Below, piece by piece: positions 43,680 through 54,524 of a stretch of DNA of 64,000 nucleotides (its first letter is position 1; each line of letters begins with the position of its first letter). The stretch spans positions 372,001 to 436,000 of the forward strand of contig JACGCK010000002.1 in assembly GCA_014925825.1 (NCBI GenBank), written 5' to 3'. This stretch comes from Pholiota molesta (taxonomy: Eukaryota; Basidiomycota; Agaricomycetes; Agaricales; Strophariaceae). The position numbers were made by a program, and so were the translations under genes. Under the pieces are notes generated by a model, which saw nothing but the letters and a program-made list of their open reading frames with translations, made no database searches and was not told the origin of the DNA.

Positions 43680-46190
43680 ATGGCTATTGGTATACTTGGT
43701 ATGTCTTCGATTCAATCTACGGATAGAAGAATGCTGATGACTGGCAATTGACCGCAGAGGATAAGTATCTACAGGATGTCCCAGGAACTGCACTCCTCTC
43801 TGATCTGGAAGTCGTTCACGGTCATGAGGTGCTTTCCAAACCATAACGCTTTCTTATACGGCCTATTAATTTCGATTTCCTAAGGTTGTGATAGATGAGG
43901 CTGCTCGTATGAAGAGAGGCACTGGCAGGTTCAGCCATATTGTGCTCATCCCACAACCCTCAGATGATCCAAACGACCCGTTCGTCGTCCAAATGTTGAC
44001 GATACAGGCCATGGCTCATGAAAGCGGTTCTTCTGTTTAGGTTGAATTGGCCAAGATGGAAGAAAGAAGCGTGCTTCTGGACATTGTGAGCAGGTGTATA
44101 TCGTCTCATTTTATCACTCGCTAAGCCCTTCATAGAGCGTTTGCTGCTACTCTCGATGGTGCTCTTTCGCCTATGGTGGGCCCAGGATATGTACTTTTGT
44201 CCCATCAATTTGGCGTCAGCGTCGATGAAGTCGCATCTTCGTTCGGATCTATTCTATTAGGATTGGGATGCTTCATGTGAGATGTCATTCATCATTCAGA
44301 ATACCCATACTAAATCGATTCTCAGGCTTTTCCAGAATACTCTGGCCACAAAATTTGGCCATCGGATTGTCTACCTTTCATCTGTAACACTGGTCGGTCA
44401 TGACATATGTTTGCAGAGAATTTCCACTAGAGTTGATATAGATGTTTATCGCCTGTATTTGGTCGGCGGTTAGCCCAAATATCCCGTCGATCAGGGCATC
44501 CCGAGTATTCCAAGGATTTGGGATGTCTGCACTGCAAAGGTGATCCCAAGTAACGCACTGTAACGTTTGAATTGATACTGACGAAGTAACTGTATGCCAG
44601 CCTGGTTGCGTCCACTATTGAACATATTTATTTGTAAGGAATACCGTCACACAATATGAGCTCATCACTGAAAACCATTCACACTCCAGTGTCCACGAAC
44701 GAGGGAGTCGCTCGGTTATCTGGAGCTTCTGCATTATGGCCGGTATTACACTGTTCGTAATCTCCATCATGATAGCTTCCTATTTTTTTCTGATGTCTTA
44801 TGGCCGCCTTAGGGGTCCTTTACTCTATAGCTACGTTATTCAGAATTTATCATGGCAGATGGGATTTTGGTTCGTTACCATTCCATTGGGAATCTCGGTC
44901 TCTCTTGTCTTTTTTTTCGTTCCCGAAGTTCGTGAACAATTCCAAGACTGTTATGCAAATTTGGTAACATATTCATTTCCTTCACAGACTACATATACTC
45001 GAGTTAATCAGATCAGCAAAATTTCTGGCAACGACTCGGAAAAAGAAAGCTTGGAAGATACAAAATCCTCGGTGTCAGAGGACATCATACCCCAGCGGAA
45101 GAGCTATTTGTCCCAGCTAAAAATATATAGTGGCACATACACCAACGTCAGCATCTTCAAACTGTTTTTCCGACCATTCCCGTTCCTTCTTTCTCCTATT
45201 GTGAGTATATCCACATTTATTGATTCGTAAACACATTTATTGATTAATATTCTACGTAGACGTGGTTTATCTTCGTATCTCATGGAATGCAAACTGTCTG
45301 GTTGAGTATGGATTATCAATTATCCATCTGTGCGATTCCTAAAATATTTCTAGGCCTCATGCCACTCTGCTCTTCAACCATCTTCACGATTGAATACAAT
45401 TTTAATGCCACGCAAATTGTAAGGTATAGACCTGCGGAGATAGTTGATTACTTAACATTCTGCATTCAGGGCTTGACGAACTTGGGTGGAATCGTCGGGA
45501 TCGTCCTAGCTATGTGCATCACGGGTCCATTGACCGATTGGGGGACAGTATGGCTATCCAAGCGCAACAAGGGTATTTATGAGCCAGAATTCCGAATCCT
45601 TTTCCTCTTTACTATGCTCTTTGGAGTTTTCGGATATGCAGGATGGGCAGGTGAGGGTTTATGTCATCCTTGTATTGTATTTCATTTCGCTCTAAAGAGG
45701 CTGACTTTTGTTTTCAGTCGGGACAACTCAGAACATGCCCTGGATAGGAGCTGTAACCTGTATCGCGTGCGTAATACGACTTCTATGAGTTTCGGCAATG
45801 ACATGAATGTTTCTGGTAGTATGGCGAACTTCAGTATGGTGGTCTCCGGATCAGCTGCGGTCACATATCTTCTGGATACTCATAGAGAAAACGCGCTCCA
45901 TATTTTAGCACTCAGCAACTTCGGTAAAAATATGGTTTTATACGGATTCACATTCTTCGCCAATGGGATGATAGCACGGAAAGGGGTCAAGACGTCCCTC
46001 TTGATACTAGCTGGATGTCAAGCCGCTTGCTGGCTGGCATCTATTCCGATGTACATCTTTGGCAAACGCGTCAGATCCTTCGTAAGTGACTCCTTAGACT
46101 GCTGTGATGTATTTCTATCTGACCACACATTCCACACAGATCGCTCGGCATCCAGAGATTTTTATTATTGTTGGGGAGAAAAAGAAATAG
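43680..46190 (+). CDS. Major facilitator superfamily transporter (fungal DHA1/HOL1-like)
   Basis: Seventeen exons: 43680-43698, 43758-43828, 43885-43979, 44041-44085, 44136-44276, 44326-44392, 44442-44539, 44601-44633, 44690-44752, 44813-44927, 44988-45200, 45260-45305, 45354-45418, 45470-45650, 45718-45766, 45820-46081 and 46140-46190, giving 537 residues. The entry motif DPNDPLNWPRWKKEACFW is typical of fungal drug:H+ antiporter-like MFS proteins. Further marks are TKFGHRIVYLSS (between TM2 and TM3), ASRVFQGFGMSALQS, WQMGFWFVTIPLG, FFFVPETTYTR, a central hydrophilic loop and AVGTTQNMPWIG. About 12 TM segments can be counted. The substrate is unknown; HOL1-like members move polyamines or other cations, others export toxins. 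It converges on the DUF4246 gene with only 55 bp between stops. Confidence 0.85.
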
Positions 46191-46245
46191 GGATACAACT
46201 ACATCTACAGATTCTGTTTTTCTGTTATCCAGGCATTGAAAAATC

Positions 46246-48024
46246 CTACTGTAAGAGTTCTGGACCATTCCAAATATCAAAGGGTATACAAAAATGATAA
46301 CTGTTGTTCGCTTGAGTGAAGCGATATGTCTCATCTATTAATTTCTGCCTATAGACTTGAGCTTCCTCCAATGTCATGAGACCCTCGACATCTGCCATAA
46401 TCTTTTCTACCAGTTCATGTGGAAGCCTTTTATCGAAGTTGTTGTCTACGGCGTTATGGATCCATTCCTTTTGCTGAGGCGCAACACGAGAAGTAGAAAT
46501 AATTGGCTCAACTTCCGGATCAACAAGAAAGAATCTTATGACCCTAAGGTGGCCTTCTTTTGATGGATCAGCAAGCTTGAAAGGTGTCTGAGCGTGCTGA
46601 TATATGTTGGGGAATACAAGACTGAGTCCGGGTCGTATAGGAACATTACCAATGTATTGGTGGCAAGAATCACCATCTCGAATACCCCATGTTCTCAAGG
46701 TTGCCCCTGTATCTCCTGCAGAGAAGCCACGAGGAAATGTAACAGCCATGCGAAATGCGAGGGAGGTATCTGTGATGTTATTCTTTGTAAGTTGTGAAAG
46801 TCAGCAGGTTAGACCAAGTATTTATATCGCAAAACTAGCTTACTGCGGATAGGCAGTGAAAACCACAGGCTACTACTCTTTCTGCTCTCATGCCTTCAAC
46901 ATGCCAAGGTACTCCCAAAAAGCTCTCCTGTGGATGCTGCGGAGAACGGTTTAGAAATTTACAGGGAAATGAACCGCTGTGTCCTGATGCGTACTAATTT
47001 GACTTCCGATACATTCACAATAATTTGAACGACTCGATTGCGTAGGGAAACAACATGTCTTCGATATTCAAGTCCACCGCGATATCCAGCACTTGGCACA
47101 TCCGGTAGATTTATTGGACGATTTAACGTCCACTGCCGCATTTCCCTTTCGTAGTTTGACCACCCTTCTTCATCGTCTGAATGTTCAGGCGGATCGGGCT
47201 CGTCCCAGGTAGTGTATTGACAGTTTCCAGTGATCCTTTGTACAAGAGGATTATTCCTATGAAGGTCGGTCAAAGTGTGTTCAAAAAGTGGGATAAAGCC
47301 TGCTAGCAACGTTGCTAGAAGTTGGTATGTTTCTTGATGATGATTGAGATCCAGGTTGTTAATATACGATAAAAATTTGACAGATATCGAGGAGTCTTTT
47401 TCATGGACAAAGACATCCGAAGGAAGCAAAGCAAAATTTCGAGAGGTAGTATACACATCCGGCGAAGGCGCGGGAGACACAGTTTTCAAGACTCTGCCAT
47501 TCAGATGTGATACCAAGGTTCTCCCATAAACCAAGCAGTATAGTCTGTGGTCTATGATGTAACTTGTGACACCCTCTTCCAGGTCACATGGCAATTTGTC
47601 AAGAGCAGCGTTCAAGGCAGCAGTTACACCAAGATCCAAGGTGGATGGGGACTCCCATATGCGTTCAAAACACGATACCTGACTAAATTGATAAGATTGG
47701 CAACGTGCACGATGTAATCATGGTTTGAGAGGGAAATGGTAATTGACGCTTACTGCAGACCACATCTAAGGGCATCGTATCCCTCCAGCTCGTCTAAAGT
47801 ATAATCAATCTTGTCATTGGCTGTTAGCAAACTAAACAAAAATCGTAGAAGAGATTAGACTTTACTTGTTTCCGAGAAAGCTTAATTTCAGCTGTCCCCG
47901 ACGGAGTTTGTACAATAATATTACGATTAAGAGCATGTTCTCTCCATTTGTCTTTAGTATCTTCATCCTTGACAAATTTCCACCATTCCGGCCCACGCCG
48001 GATATGTGCGGAGAGTTGAGACAT
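46246..48024 (-). CDS. DUF4246 family protein (2OG-Fe(II) oxygenase-like fold)
   Basis: Minus strand, start MSQLSAHIRRGPEWWKFVKD. Conserved blocks follow the DUF4246 pattern: IDYTLDELEGYDALRCGL, SCFERIWESPSTLD, a long middle domain (DLEEGVTSYIIDHRLYCLVY, QRITGNCQYTTWDEPDPP), GGLEYRRHVVSLRNRVVQII, and the core ESFLGVPWHVEGMRAERVVA with LRTWGIRDGDSCHQYIGNV, then the C-terminal domain with RVAPQQKEW. WHVEG and the later His/Arg residues fit a 2-oxoglutarate dioxygenase-type site, but activity is not established for the family. Introns lie near 47865-47800, 47755-47680, 46990-46920 and 46850-46790. The family is expanded in mushrooms. Confidence 0.82.
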
Positions 48025-48509
48025 GGCTAGATCGACGAGCTAAGTTGAAGAGCAATGGTCCGCAATGCAACATGTAAGAACTATGCATTAAATAACCAAG
48101 CTTTCATCAATAAGATTTTTTGGAACCCACAGTTCTTGGGTTATCTGCACACAGGATGAGCTCCATCTGAACACAGACATAAAGCCTCCAACTTGCCTCC
48201 GACTCCACCAAAGTAGTTGATACCGAATAGAAAAGGATGTCTGTATCCCCTATGTTGATCTAATCTGCCAGAGGTAGACATTTCAACGGAGAAAATAGAG
48301 GATATGATACCCTTCTTGATCAGAGAAAATAATAGGTAGAGCACAGAAAGGAAACGGTGGCACTTGGTAGTACGATAACTAAAAAGGGTTCGATAAACAT
48401 AAGATTAGATAATCTCATATTACATCATGATGTTACTAATTGAACATCATTAACGCAACGATTCCTATCTCTATCATTTTGAACAACTCAAGCATAGAGG
48501 AAGTAAAAT
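48025..48509. other. Intergenic, shared upstream region of DUF4246 and Pin1 genes
   Basis: A 485-bp region between divergent starts. No open frame with motifs was found. It is AT-rich near 48420-48500, just before the Pin1 start. Confidence 0.5.
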
Positions 48510-49139
48510 ATGGTGAATCTTTTGGTATGTATGTCAGTTCTTGGGCTGATCATTCTTTGTTGCTATTATCAGTCTCAATGGGAAGTTCGAATGTCCAATT
48601 CCAAGGGTCTTCCCTACTTTTTCAACAAAGAAACCAAGGAATCTTCCTGGGATGCACCTGCCGATCTTTCGGAAGAGCAGATTAAAGAGCTTCAAGGCGC
48701 AGACCTCCTAACTTCTAGCAAGACGGGAGGGGCGCACCCCGGTCAAGTTCGCGCCAGTCATCTTCTCGTGAAACACAAAGACAGTCGCCGTCCTTCTAGT
48801 TGGAAAGAGGTAGGATCACAGGGCTATTTTTACTGGTAATACATTATTCTGACACCACTGGATATCTTTTAGACAAATATTACGCGCACCAAAGAAGAAG
48901 CCGTTGAAATATTGCGAGGCTATCAAGCACAGATAGATGGTTCTCCTGAGAAGTTCGCCGAACTCGCCAGTCTGCACTCCGACTGCTCCTCGCACTCCAA
49001 CGGCGGCGACCTTGGCTGGTTTGGCAGGGGACAGATGCAAAAACCCTTCGAGGATGCAGCATATAGCCTGGAAATTGGCAAGATCAGCGATGTGATTTCA
49101 TCCGACAGTGGTGTACATCTTGTGTTGCGCAGCGGCTAA
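48510..49139 (+). CDS. PIN1: Pin1/Ess1-type peptidyl-prolyl cis-trans isomerase (WW + parvulin)
   Basis: Exons are 48510-48524, 48573-48809 and 48873-49139, giving 172 residues. The WW domain [20 protein letters not shown] then SSWDAP is followed by the parvulin domain: [20 protein letters not shown], with the two Arg that bind the substrate phosphate; [20 protein letters not shown], with the active-site Cys; and [20 protein letters not shown]. The enzyme isomerises phospho-Ser/Thr-Pro bonds, for example in the RNA polymerase II tail. The first coding exon is 15 nt (MVNLL). The gene looks intact, with length typical of fungal Ess1/Pin1. Confidence 0.93.
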
Positions 49140-49417
49140 AGCTCTTCCGTCGAAAAAGCAAGGAAGAATGAAGGAAAGAAATGACATGTAAAACAATATA
49201 TTCAAAGGATAATCAAACGATATGGGTTCTTCTCAAATCTTTTCACAAAACATGACGTCAGGCGTTCATCTGAAGATAGGGTGGGGTGTTTACAAGATAA
49301 TATAAGATCTACAAGAAAACCTTGGACCATTGTGTGAGCAACTCTAGAAGATCAATTTGATAGGATTGCCATTGAAGATGATTACGACTTGGATATTATT
49401 TAAAAGCCTACAAACTT

Positions 49418-50422
49418 TTAGATATGCAACTCGCCAGTCGAAAGAACCACACATTGTCCACGCAGCTTGATTCGTCCCTCTTCTTGTTGGAAGACTACCC
49501 GCAAGTCTCCTCCTCTAGCACTGACTTGCTTTACTTTGACTTCCTGCCCGGATGCCAGTCCAAGCTTCTCATACCAGTGTGGGACCAGAAGGCCGTGCGC
49601 TGACCCACAAACGTGGTCTTCTCCTGATTCGTTGATCACCGCAGGGGCGAACATCCGCGAGACGAAGACCGCATCAGGACTCGGCGAGGCAGTTGTCAGC
49701 ACATTCACGGCAAAGCCATTCCCAATCTTCAGAGAACTGGTGAGAATGAAGAATACCGATGATATGAGTGATATATTATTACAAATTGTTTTGCATTCAA
49801 AGTAGATCCTTTGAGATCTTCATTGATGTCCAATTCAATCAATACATCTGGGAAGGATGATCAAATCTGCATGCACATTCGAACGCGAAAGACATACATT
49901 GTTCGTATCCATTATTTCCAGCCTTGATCTCGTTGATGACAACATCTCTGCCAAAAGCTTTGTCGACGAAGGTCTTCAATCTATCGCTTTCAGATGCAGA
50001 GACTCCTATTGGGGAAGCGGTGGGATATCTATTTCGATAAATCCATCCTGCAGTTGTACAGCCTTCACGGTGACTCCCAAGTTCGTTTCAAAATGAAGAG
50101 TACGGATGCCCTTTGCTTGCACTTCTGGAGACGAGAACACTACTTTACTCGCCGCGAGAGTGCCATGTCCACATAAAGGAATGGGTTCACCATTAGCGGC
50201 GAAATACTGGATGCCATGGACCAGAATTGAATCGTCGTCAGATGGAAGTGGTTTACTCGACAACACACTCAGCATTGGCTGGTTCAAGGTCTTTGCAATA
50301 TCGCCCAGGTACTCCGCAGAGTGCGAAGCTGTGTCCAAGAAGATGACTGCGGCAGGGTTACCGCCAAATGGATTCGAAGTAAACGCGGTTACAAGAGAAA
50401 ATGGTGCACGAACAGTGGCCAT
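49418..50422 (-). CDS. PhzF-like isomerase family protein (one apparent frameshift)
   Basis: The start at ATG 50422 (MATVRAPFSLVTAFTSNPFG) gives the family N-terminus; the frame is open upstream but only with non-ATG starts. Conserved blocks are NPAAVIFLDT, FAANGEPIPLCGHGTLAASK and FVSRMFAPAVINESGEDHVC then GSAHG, the PhzF signature. PhzF-type proteins act on small metabolites; the best-known member isomerises DHHA in bacterial phenazine synthesis, and fungal members have unknown substrates. Around 50012-50018 the literal frame stops (IDIPPLPQ then TAG), while one base away the expected sequence continues as SASESDRLKTFVDKAFGRDV, so a base seems to be missing in the C-rich run. Later introns are near 49912-49860 and 49795-49735. 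Confidence 0.75.
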
Positions 50423-50997
50423 ATCGGGGTGTCTTCGACTATTCAGGTTTGCAGCGCCGGGGTAAAGAGCCAAGAGGAGCGCTTTCGAGGTATGCACTTA
50501 ATACCATGTTGAGCGAAATGACTCGACGCAATTTCGATGCTCAGTCATCCAACTCGGGTATCTTTCTTACAGCCGTGGTGCCAGATTCTTTGTTCCTTCC
50601 GATTAAAACCCAGCCGCTAAAATGCTGCTGTCGATTTCTTTCTGTTGGGAAGAAATAGAAAAAAGACGGAACTGTGGACTCGGAGTGTGTTTTCATATCC
50701 TTTGTAATGGTTGGATTCAAGGTAATTAAGAATCCAGGGGCGTCAATTCTTGGCCTTTGAAGTTCGAAGAATTCGAATGTGCGTAAGTATATAAAAGATG
50801 AGGAGGGATTGGTATGATAATAGTTGAATGTTACAAATACACTATTAACACATGGCTCAGAGGGAAATCGAATACAGCAAGAAAAATGTGGTAGGAAGTA
50901 GATAAAGAACAGGAGAAATAAGATACAAGATAGGTCATGTCATAAATGGAGCATATGGTCGAGAAATACGAGAATGAAAAATATAGAGGGGCATTGG
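50423..50997. other. Intergenic, no gene seen
   Basis: A 575-bp gap between the PhzF-like start and the F-box protein stop. No motif-bearing frame was found. Confidence 0.5.
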
Positions 50998-52375
50998 TTA
51001 GACAGGCATCTTAATCGTGTTCGTGTAGTCCGCATCAACCAGAAGGATCCTCCTTCTGTCGAGGCGTCTCTTCCACTCTCGCATCTCTCCCTGAACACCT
51101 GCTTCCTGTGCCCTAGATGATACTCCCTTTCTGAGCCAACGAACATCCCTAACCCGCAGAATTGCAAGACCGGGGAGAAGAGGAAAGAGCCTCTCGAGCT
51201 CTTTCCAAAAGTCCGCAGTCGGTCGAGGTATAGAAAGTATTCGCAATTGATGTTTTTCGGTGAGTTTTAGAGAAGGGAGCGGTGCTTCAAGGGATAGATG
51301 ATTTAGACTGGGACTGGAGATGAGTATGGTGTCAGGCGATGGATGATGCCTTGTTGGCCAAGATTTGGGTGTGAAAAGAAGTAACGATGAGAGTGTAGCA
51401 CCATGGACGTTTACAAACTCCGAAATCAACGATGTGGGGTAGGGAATGTCATCGTAAGGAGTTACTGTTAGTTTCTTGAGACACGGAAGAGGTGAATTGA
51501 GTAAAGCAAGCACGAGAGGTGAGGAATGTATGGAAAGCAGGGTTAGAGTCTGGATTTTGTTTAGAGATAGTGGTTTGAAGTCCGACATTGAAGGAACCTC
51601 AAAAGTTACTCCTGGGAAGTTAAATTCGAGTTCGGTGGGGTCCAATCCTTGTCCAATCACGACAAAAACTTCAAGGTTGGGAGTGTTCCTGAGAAGCTGA
51701 ACGAAGGGGTCCTCATCTGGGATAGCGGTCGGTGGAGGAAGGTAGCTAAGACCGGACATCGAACGCAGGTTGACTGCTCCGTCCCGTTGGCCCAGTGAAT
51801 GGAGAGCTCTCCTGCTCAACACGAATGATGGGTTGATAGAGAGTGAAGCTAGGAATGGGACGAGTGGAAACAATTGGGTAAGGAGCGAGTCGAGCAAAAC
51901 CGCTTGGGCCTGCCCTTCAAATGCCAGCTCGGAGAGGTCCAGTTTCTGGATCCATCGTCCAGGGCTTGAATATGGGATGCGTCTGATAGAATCCCATTTC
52001 TGGTCAGCTGTATGTAATCGGTTGTAAAAGCGGGCAAGGCTCGAATTTTGAGAAATTTGGACGGAACTATAGAGCAGGGGATGGGCAATTTGCTAGAACA
52101 GAATTTTAAGGTGGGAGATGGTGATAGAAAGAAAATTTATATACCGAAAATGCCTTGCAGACAGTGGTGAGAGACCACCCCCATTTGCGCATTGGTGAAG
52201 ATTCATTGCCTGTTCCATACAATAAAATAGCGAATGCCAGTATTTCGGTCCATATTTCAGATGGCAGTGGCTTCAACGGTTTTCGGCGGGGTAGCAAAGG
52301 AAGGAGCAACAGAGTTCCAGAACATTTTGCATATGGCCTTGGATGAAGGAGAATAGACGTGTCTGTAGCGCTCAT
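50998..52375 (-). CDS. F-box/LRR-like protein
   Basis: Exons are 52375-52145 and 52092-50998, giving 441 residues. KPLPSEIWTEILAFAILLYG is the F-box; a conserved ALPLLYSS-like strand follows as HPLLYSSVQISQNSSLARFY. The remainder is leucine-rich: RWIQKLDLSELAFE, LRNTPNLEVFVVIG, LPCLKKLTVTPYD, SPSLNHLSLEAPLPSLKL, ending in a basic WKRRLDRRRILLVDADY. It would be an SCF substrate adaptor in the typical mushroom style; the target is unknown. It shares no obvious sequence with the F-box gene at 35.2 kb beyond the F-box itself. Confidence 0.78.
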
Positions 52376-52672
52376 TAGATGGATGGAAGTGGTTCGATGT
52401 GATAACAAGGTCTGCCTGCCACCTGCGCGTTGTGTCAATAAACGATCCAGGGTATGGAAGGGTCGATAATAATATCAGAACATGGCGGTCACAACGCAAG
52501 CCTGAGGTGGACCGCCATTCCTCGCGTTTGTATATGTAATCGGCCCGGTTCAATTCAGCGGTAGTTAATTGCGCATTTGAATTTGTCTCATCTTTTGGAT
52601 GCATACAATGAGGCACTTTCCTCTCAGGAAGCCAAGTAGTAGATCGATATTGAACTACGACAGTGCAAAAAA

Positions 52673-54418
52673 TTACTTAGGACCGAGGATATCACCCATT
52701 TCCTCCATAAACTTATCATAATCACTTTTCTGCTGAGGTTCCTTGGCCGCCTTGGATGGCACAGAACCAAACTGATTCTTGAGTGCACTTACTAGATCTG
52801 GACGAGCAGGAGCAGCTTCCGCTTCATCTCCACCTCCAATAGGTGGAGCCGCAGAATTGAGTATTGGAGCAGCATCTACTTTAGCAGGCCCTACTGGTGC
52901 AGCCTTTTTCCGCTTGACCACTGTCGGTATGAATGCAGTTGCTTCTTTCTTGAGATCGCGCAATTCGGGTGCAGCGAAAACGGTAGCTGCAGCCATTTCT
53001 GCGGCTGCAGTTGGCTTCGGAGGTAAGGAGGGATTTCTAGGCAGTGTGCTTGATTTGGGAGGAGGGCCATTGTGCGCGGGAGAAATATGGAGAGAAGCTA
53101 GCTGATGAGCACGATGCGCCTGGAAAGTTTGGTGAGGCACAGATGCAAGTGGATCTTGCATAGCAGATGTACTTTGCTGCCGAGGTAGAAAATTTGGCGG
53201 TGGCATAGGAAACGCATTGGGAGGGAAAGGCGGGAAAGATGTATTCGGAAAGGGAGGGAATCCATAAGGTGGAAGTGGTGTTTGTACATTGAAGCCTGGA
53301 GGTGGAGGTGGGGGAGGATATGGCAGGGCCATGCCAACTGGAGGGAATCCAGATGGTGGTGGTGGCGGTGGCGGTGGCATTGATGAATTTGGAAAAGCAT
53401 TTGGAGGGAATCCCGCAGGAGGCGGGGGTAGTGTGGGCATACCAGCGAATCCTTGGGGAAGCGGAGGATTGGAAGGAAGGGGTGGAAATGGTGATGCTTG
53501 GACTGGTCAGAAAATGAGTTATGCACAGTTGGTCATCAAAATACCGTAACTCTTACTTTCTTCTGCCGCTTTGCTGGGAGGAGGGCCATAGGGCATAGGA
53601 ATATCTTCATCACTATTGACTTCTTCAGTGCCTGGCGGAAGACCTGGAGGCAACGGGATGTCATCTTCATCTGCAGATGCTGTTAATATTTATTTATACC
53701 TTCCGAATATCAAACGGCAGACCTTCATCCATTTCAGCATCACTGTCGACTTCGTCTGGTCTAAGCGCTGTCGTGGCCGGTTTAACATCATGTCCGTCAA
53801 TATTTCAACCAACATGTAAGTACGCACGTCTTTCAGCATATGGCATTCCTGGTGGTGCGACGCCGTAGGGATTCATGACAGGGTCATAATAGATACTGCG
53901 CTCCGGATGTCGAGGAAGACCATTCTTGTTGAATAGATTGCGCTTCTTCACCACTGGGAGTTCAGGTTCAGGTTCACCCTCCTTTCGCCGCCTATAAACC
54001 AGCTTTCGTTGTTCGGGATGTTCTTCGACATATTCGGCCTTCTTCCTGTTGATTTTTTCCAACTCTGCCTTGAGTTCTGCAAGCTTCGCGGCATCCGAAC
54101 GGCTTTCTTCAAGCTCCTTTATTGCAAGTTCAAGATCTAAGGAATAGAGTCAGATACGCGCTGAAGATGAGAATGCGGATATTTTGACCTGTTGTATCTT
54201 TCTTTACAAGAGCAAAATCGCGTGCTTTTGACCTCTCGGTCTTGTTCTACTGCAAGGATAATCATTAGGACGAACTTGACGCGATAAGCTGAAGACTGTG
54301 CCTTTTTTAGCTCCTTTTTGCGCTGTGCTTTGCCTGCAGAATGATAAGCAAAACAGATAGGATGAATAAATGAGCACTTACGGTAAGCATCGGCGGGGTT
54401 CAGGTTCTTCTTGCCCAT
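52673..54418 (-). CDS. WBP11: WW-domain-binding protein 11-like splicing factor
   Basis: The N-terminus MGKKNLNPADAYRKAQRKKE then KNKTERSKARDFALVKKDT is the WBP11 domain, followed by LEKINRKKAEYVEEHPEQRK and RNLFNKNGLPRHPERSIYYD. The middle and C-terminal parts are extremely Pro-rich (PPPPPPPPSGFPP, PPPPPPPGFNV), ligands for WW and other proline-binding domains, and the protein ends in SDYDKFMEEMGDILGPK. Human WBP11 is a spliceosome-associated nuclear protein that binds PP1 and WW proteins. At least five introns split the first 250 codons (for example around 54300-54240 and 53815-53690). It is divergent from the RNF10-like gene, with starts only about 100 bp apart. Confidence 0.86.
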
Positions 54419-54524
54419 CGATGGGTGAAGTGTTGAGACTCAGAGTGAAAGCGGCGGCCGCGGCCACTGTTGTCAATATTCGGGACCGGCACGTGCGTGG
54501 ACTTGAGTCATGACATACCCACAG

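Noticed and set aside
45767..45819. An apparent 23-nt intron in the MFS gene (45767-45789)
   Set aside because: Too short to splice; the next acceptor (TAG at 45817-45819) gives a 53-nt intron and a cleaner protein.
43680..48024. A metabolite gene cluster built from the MFS transporter, DUF4246 oxygenase-like and PhzF-like genes
   Set aside because: There is no backbone synthase, methyltransferase, P450 or cluster regulator nearby, and housekeeping genes (GAL10, Pin1) are interleaved.
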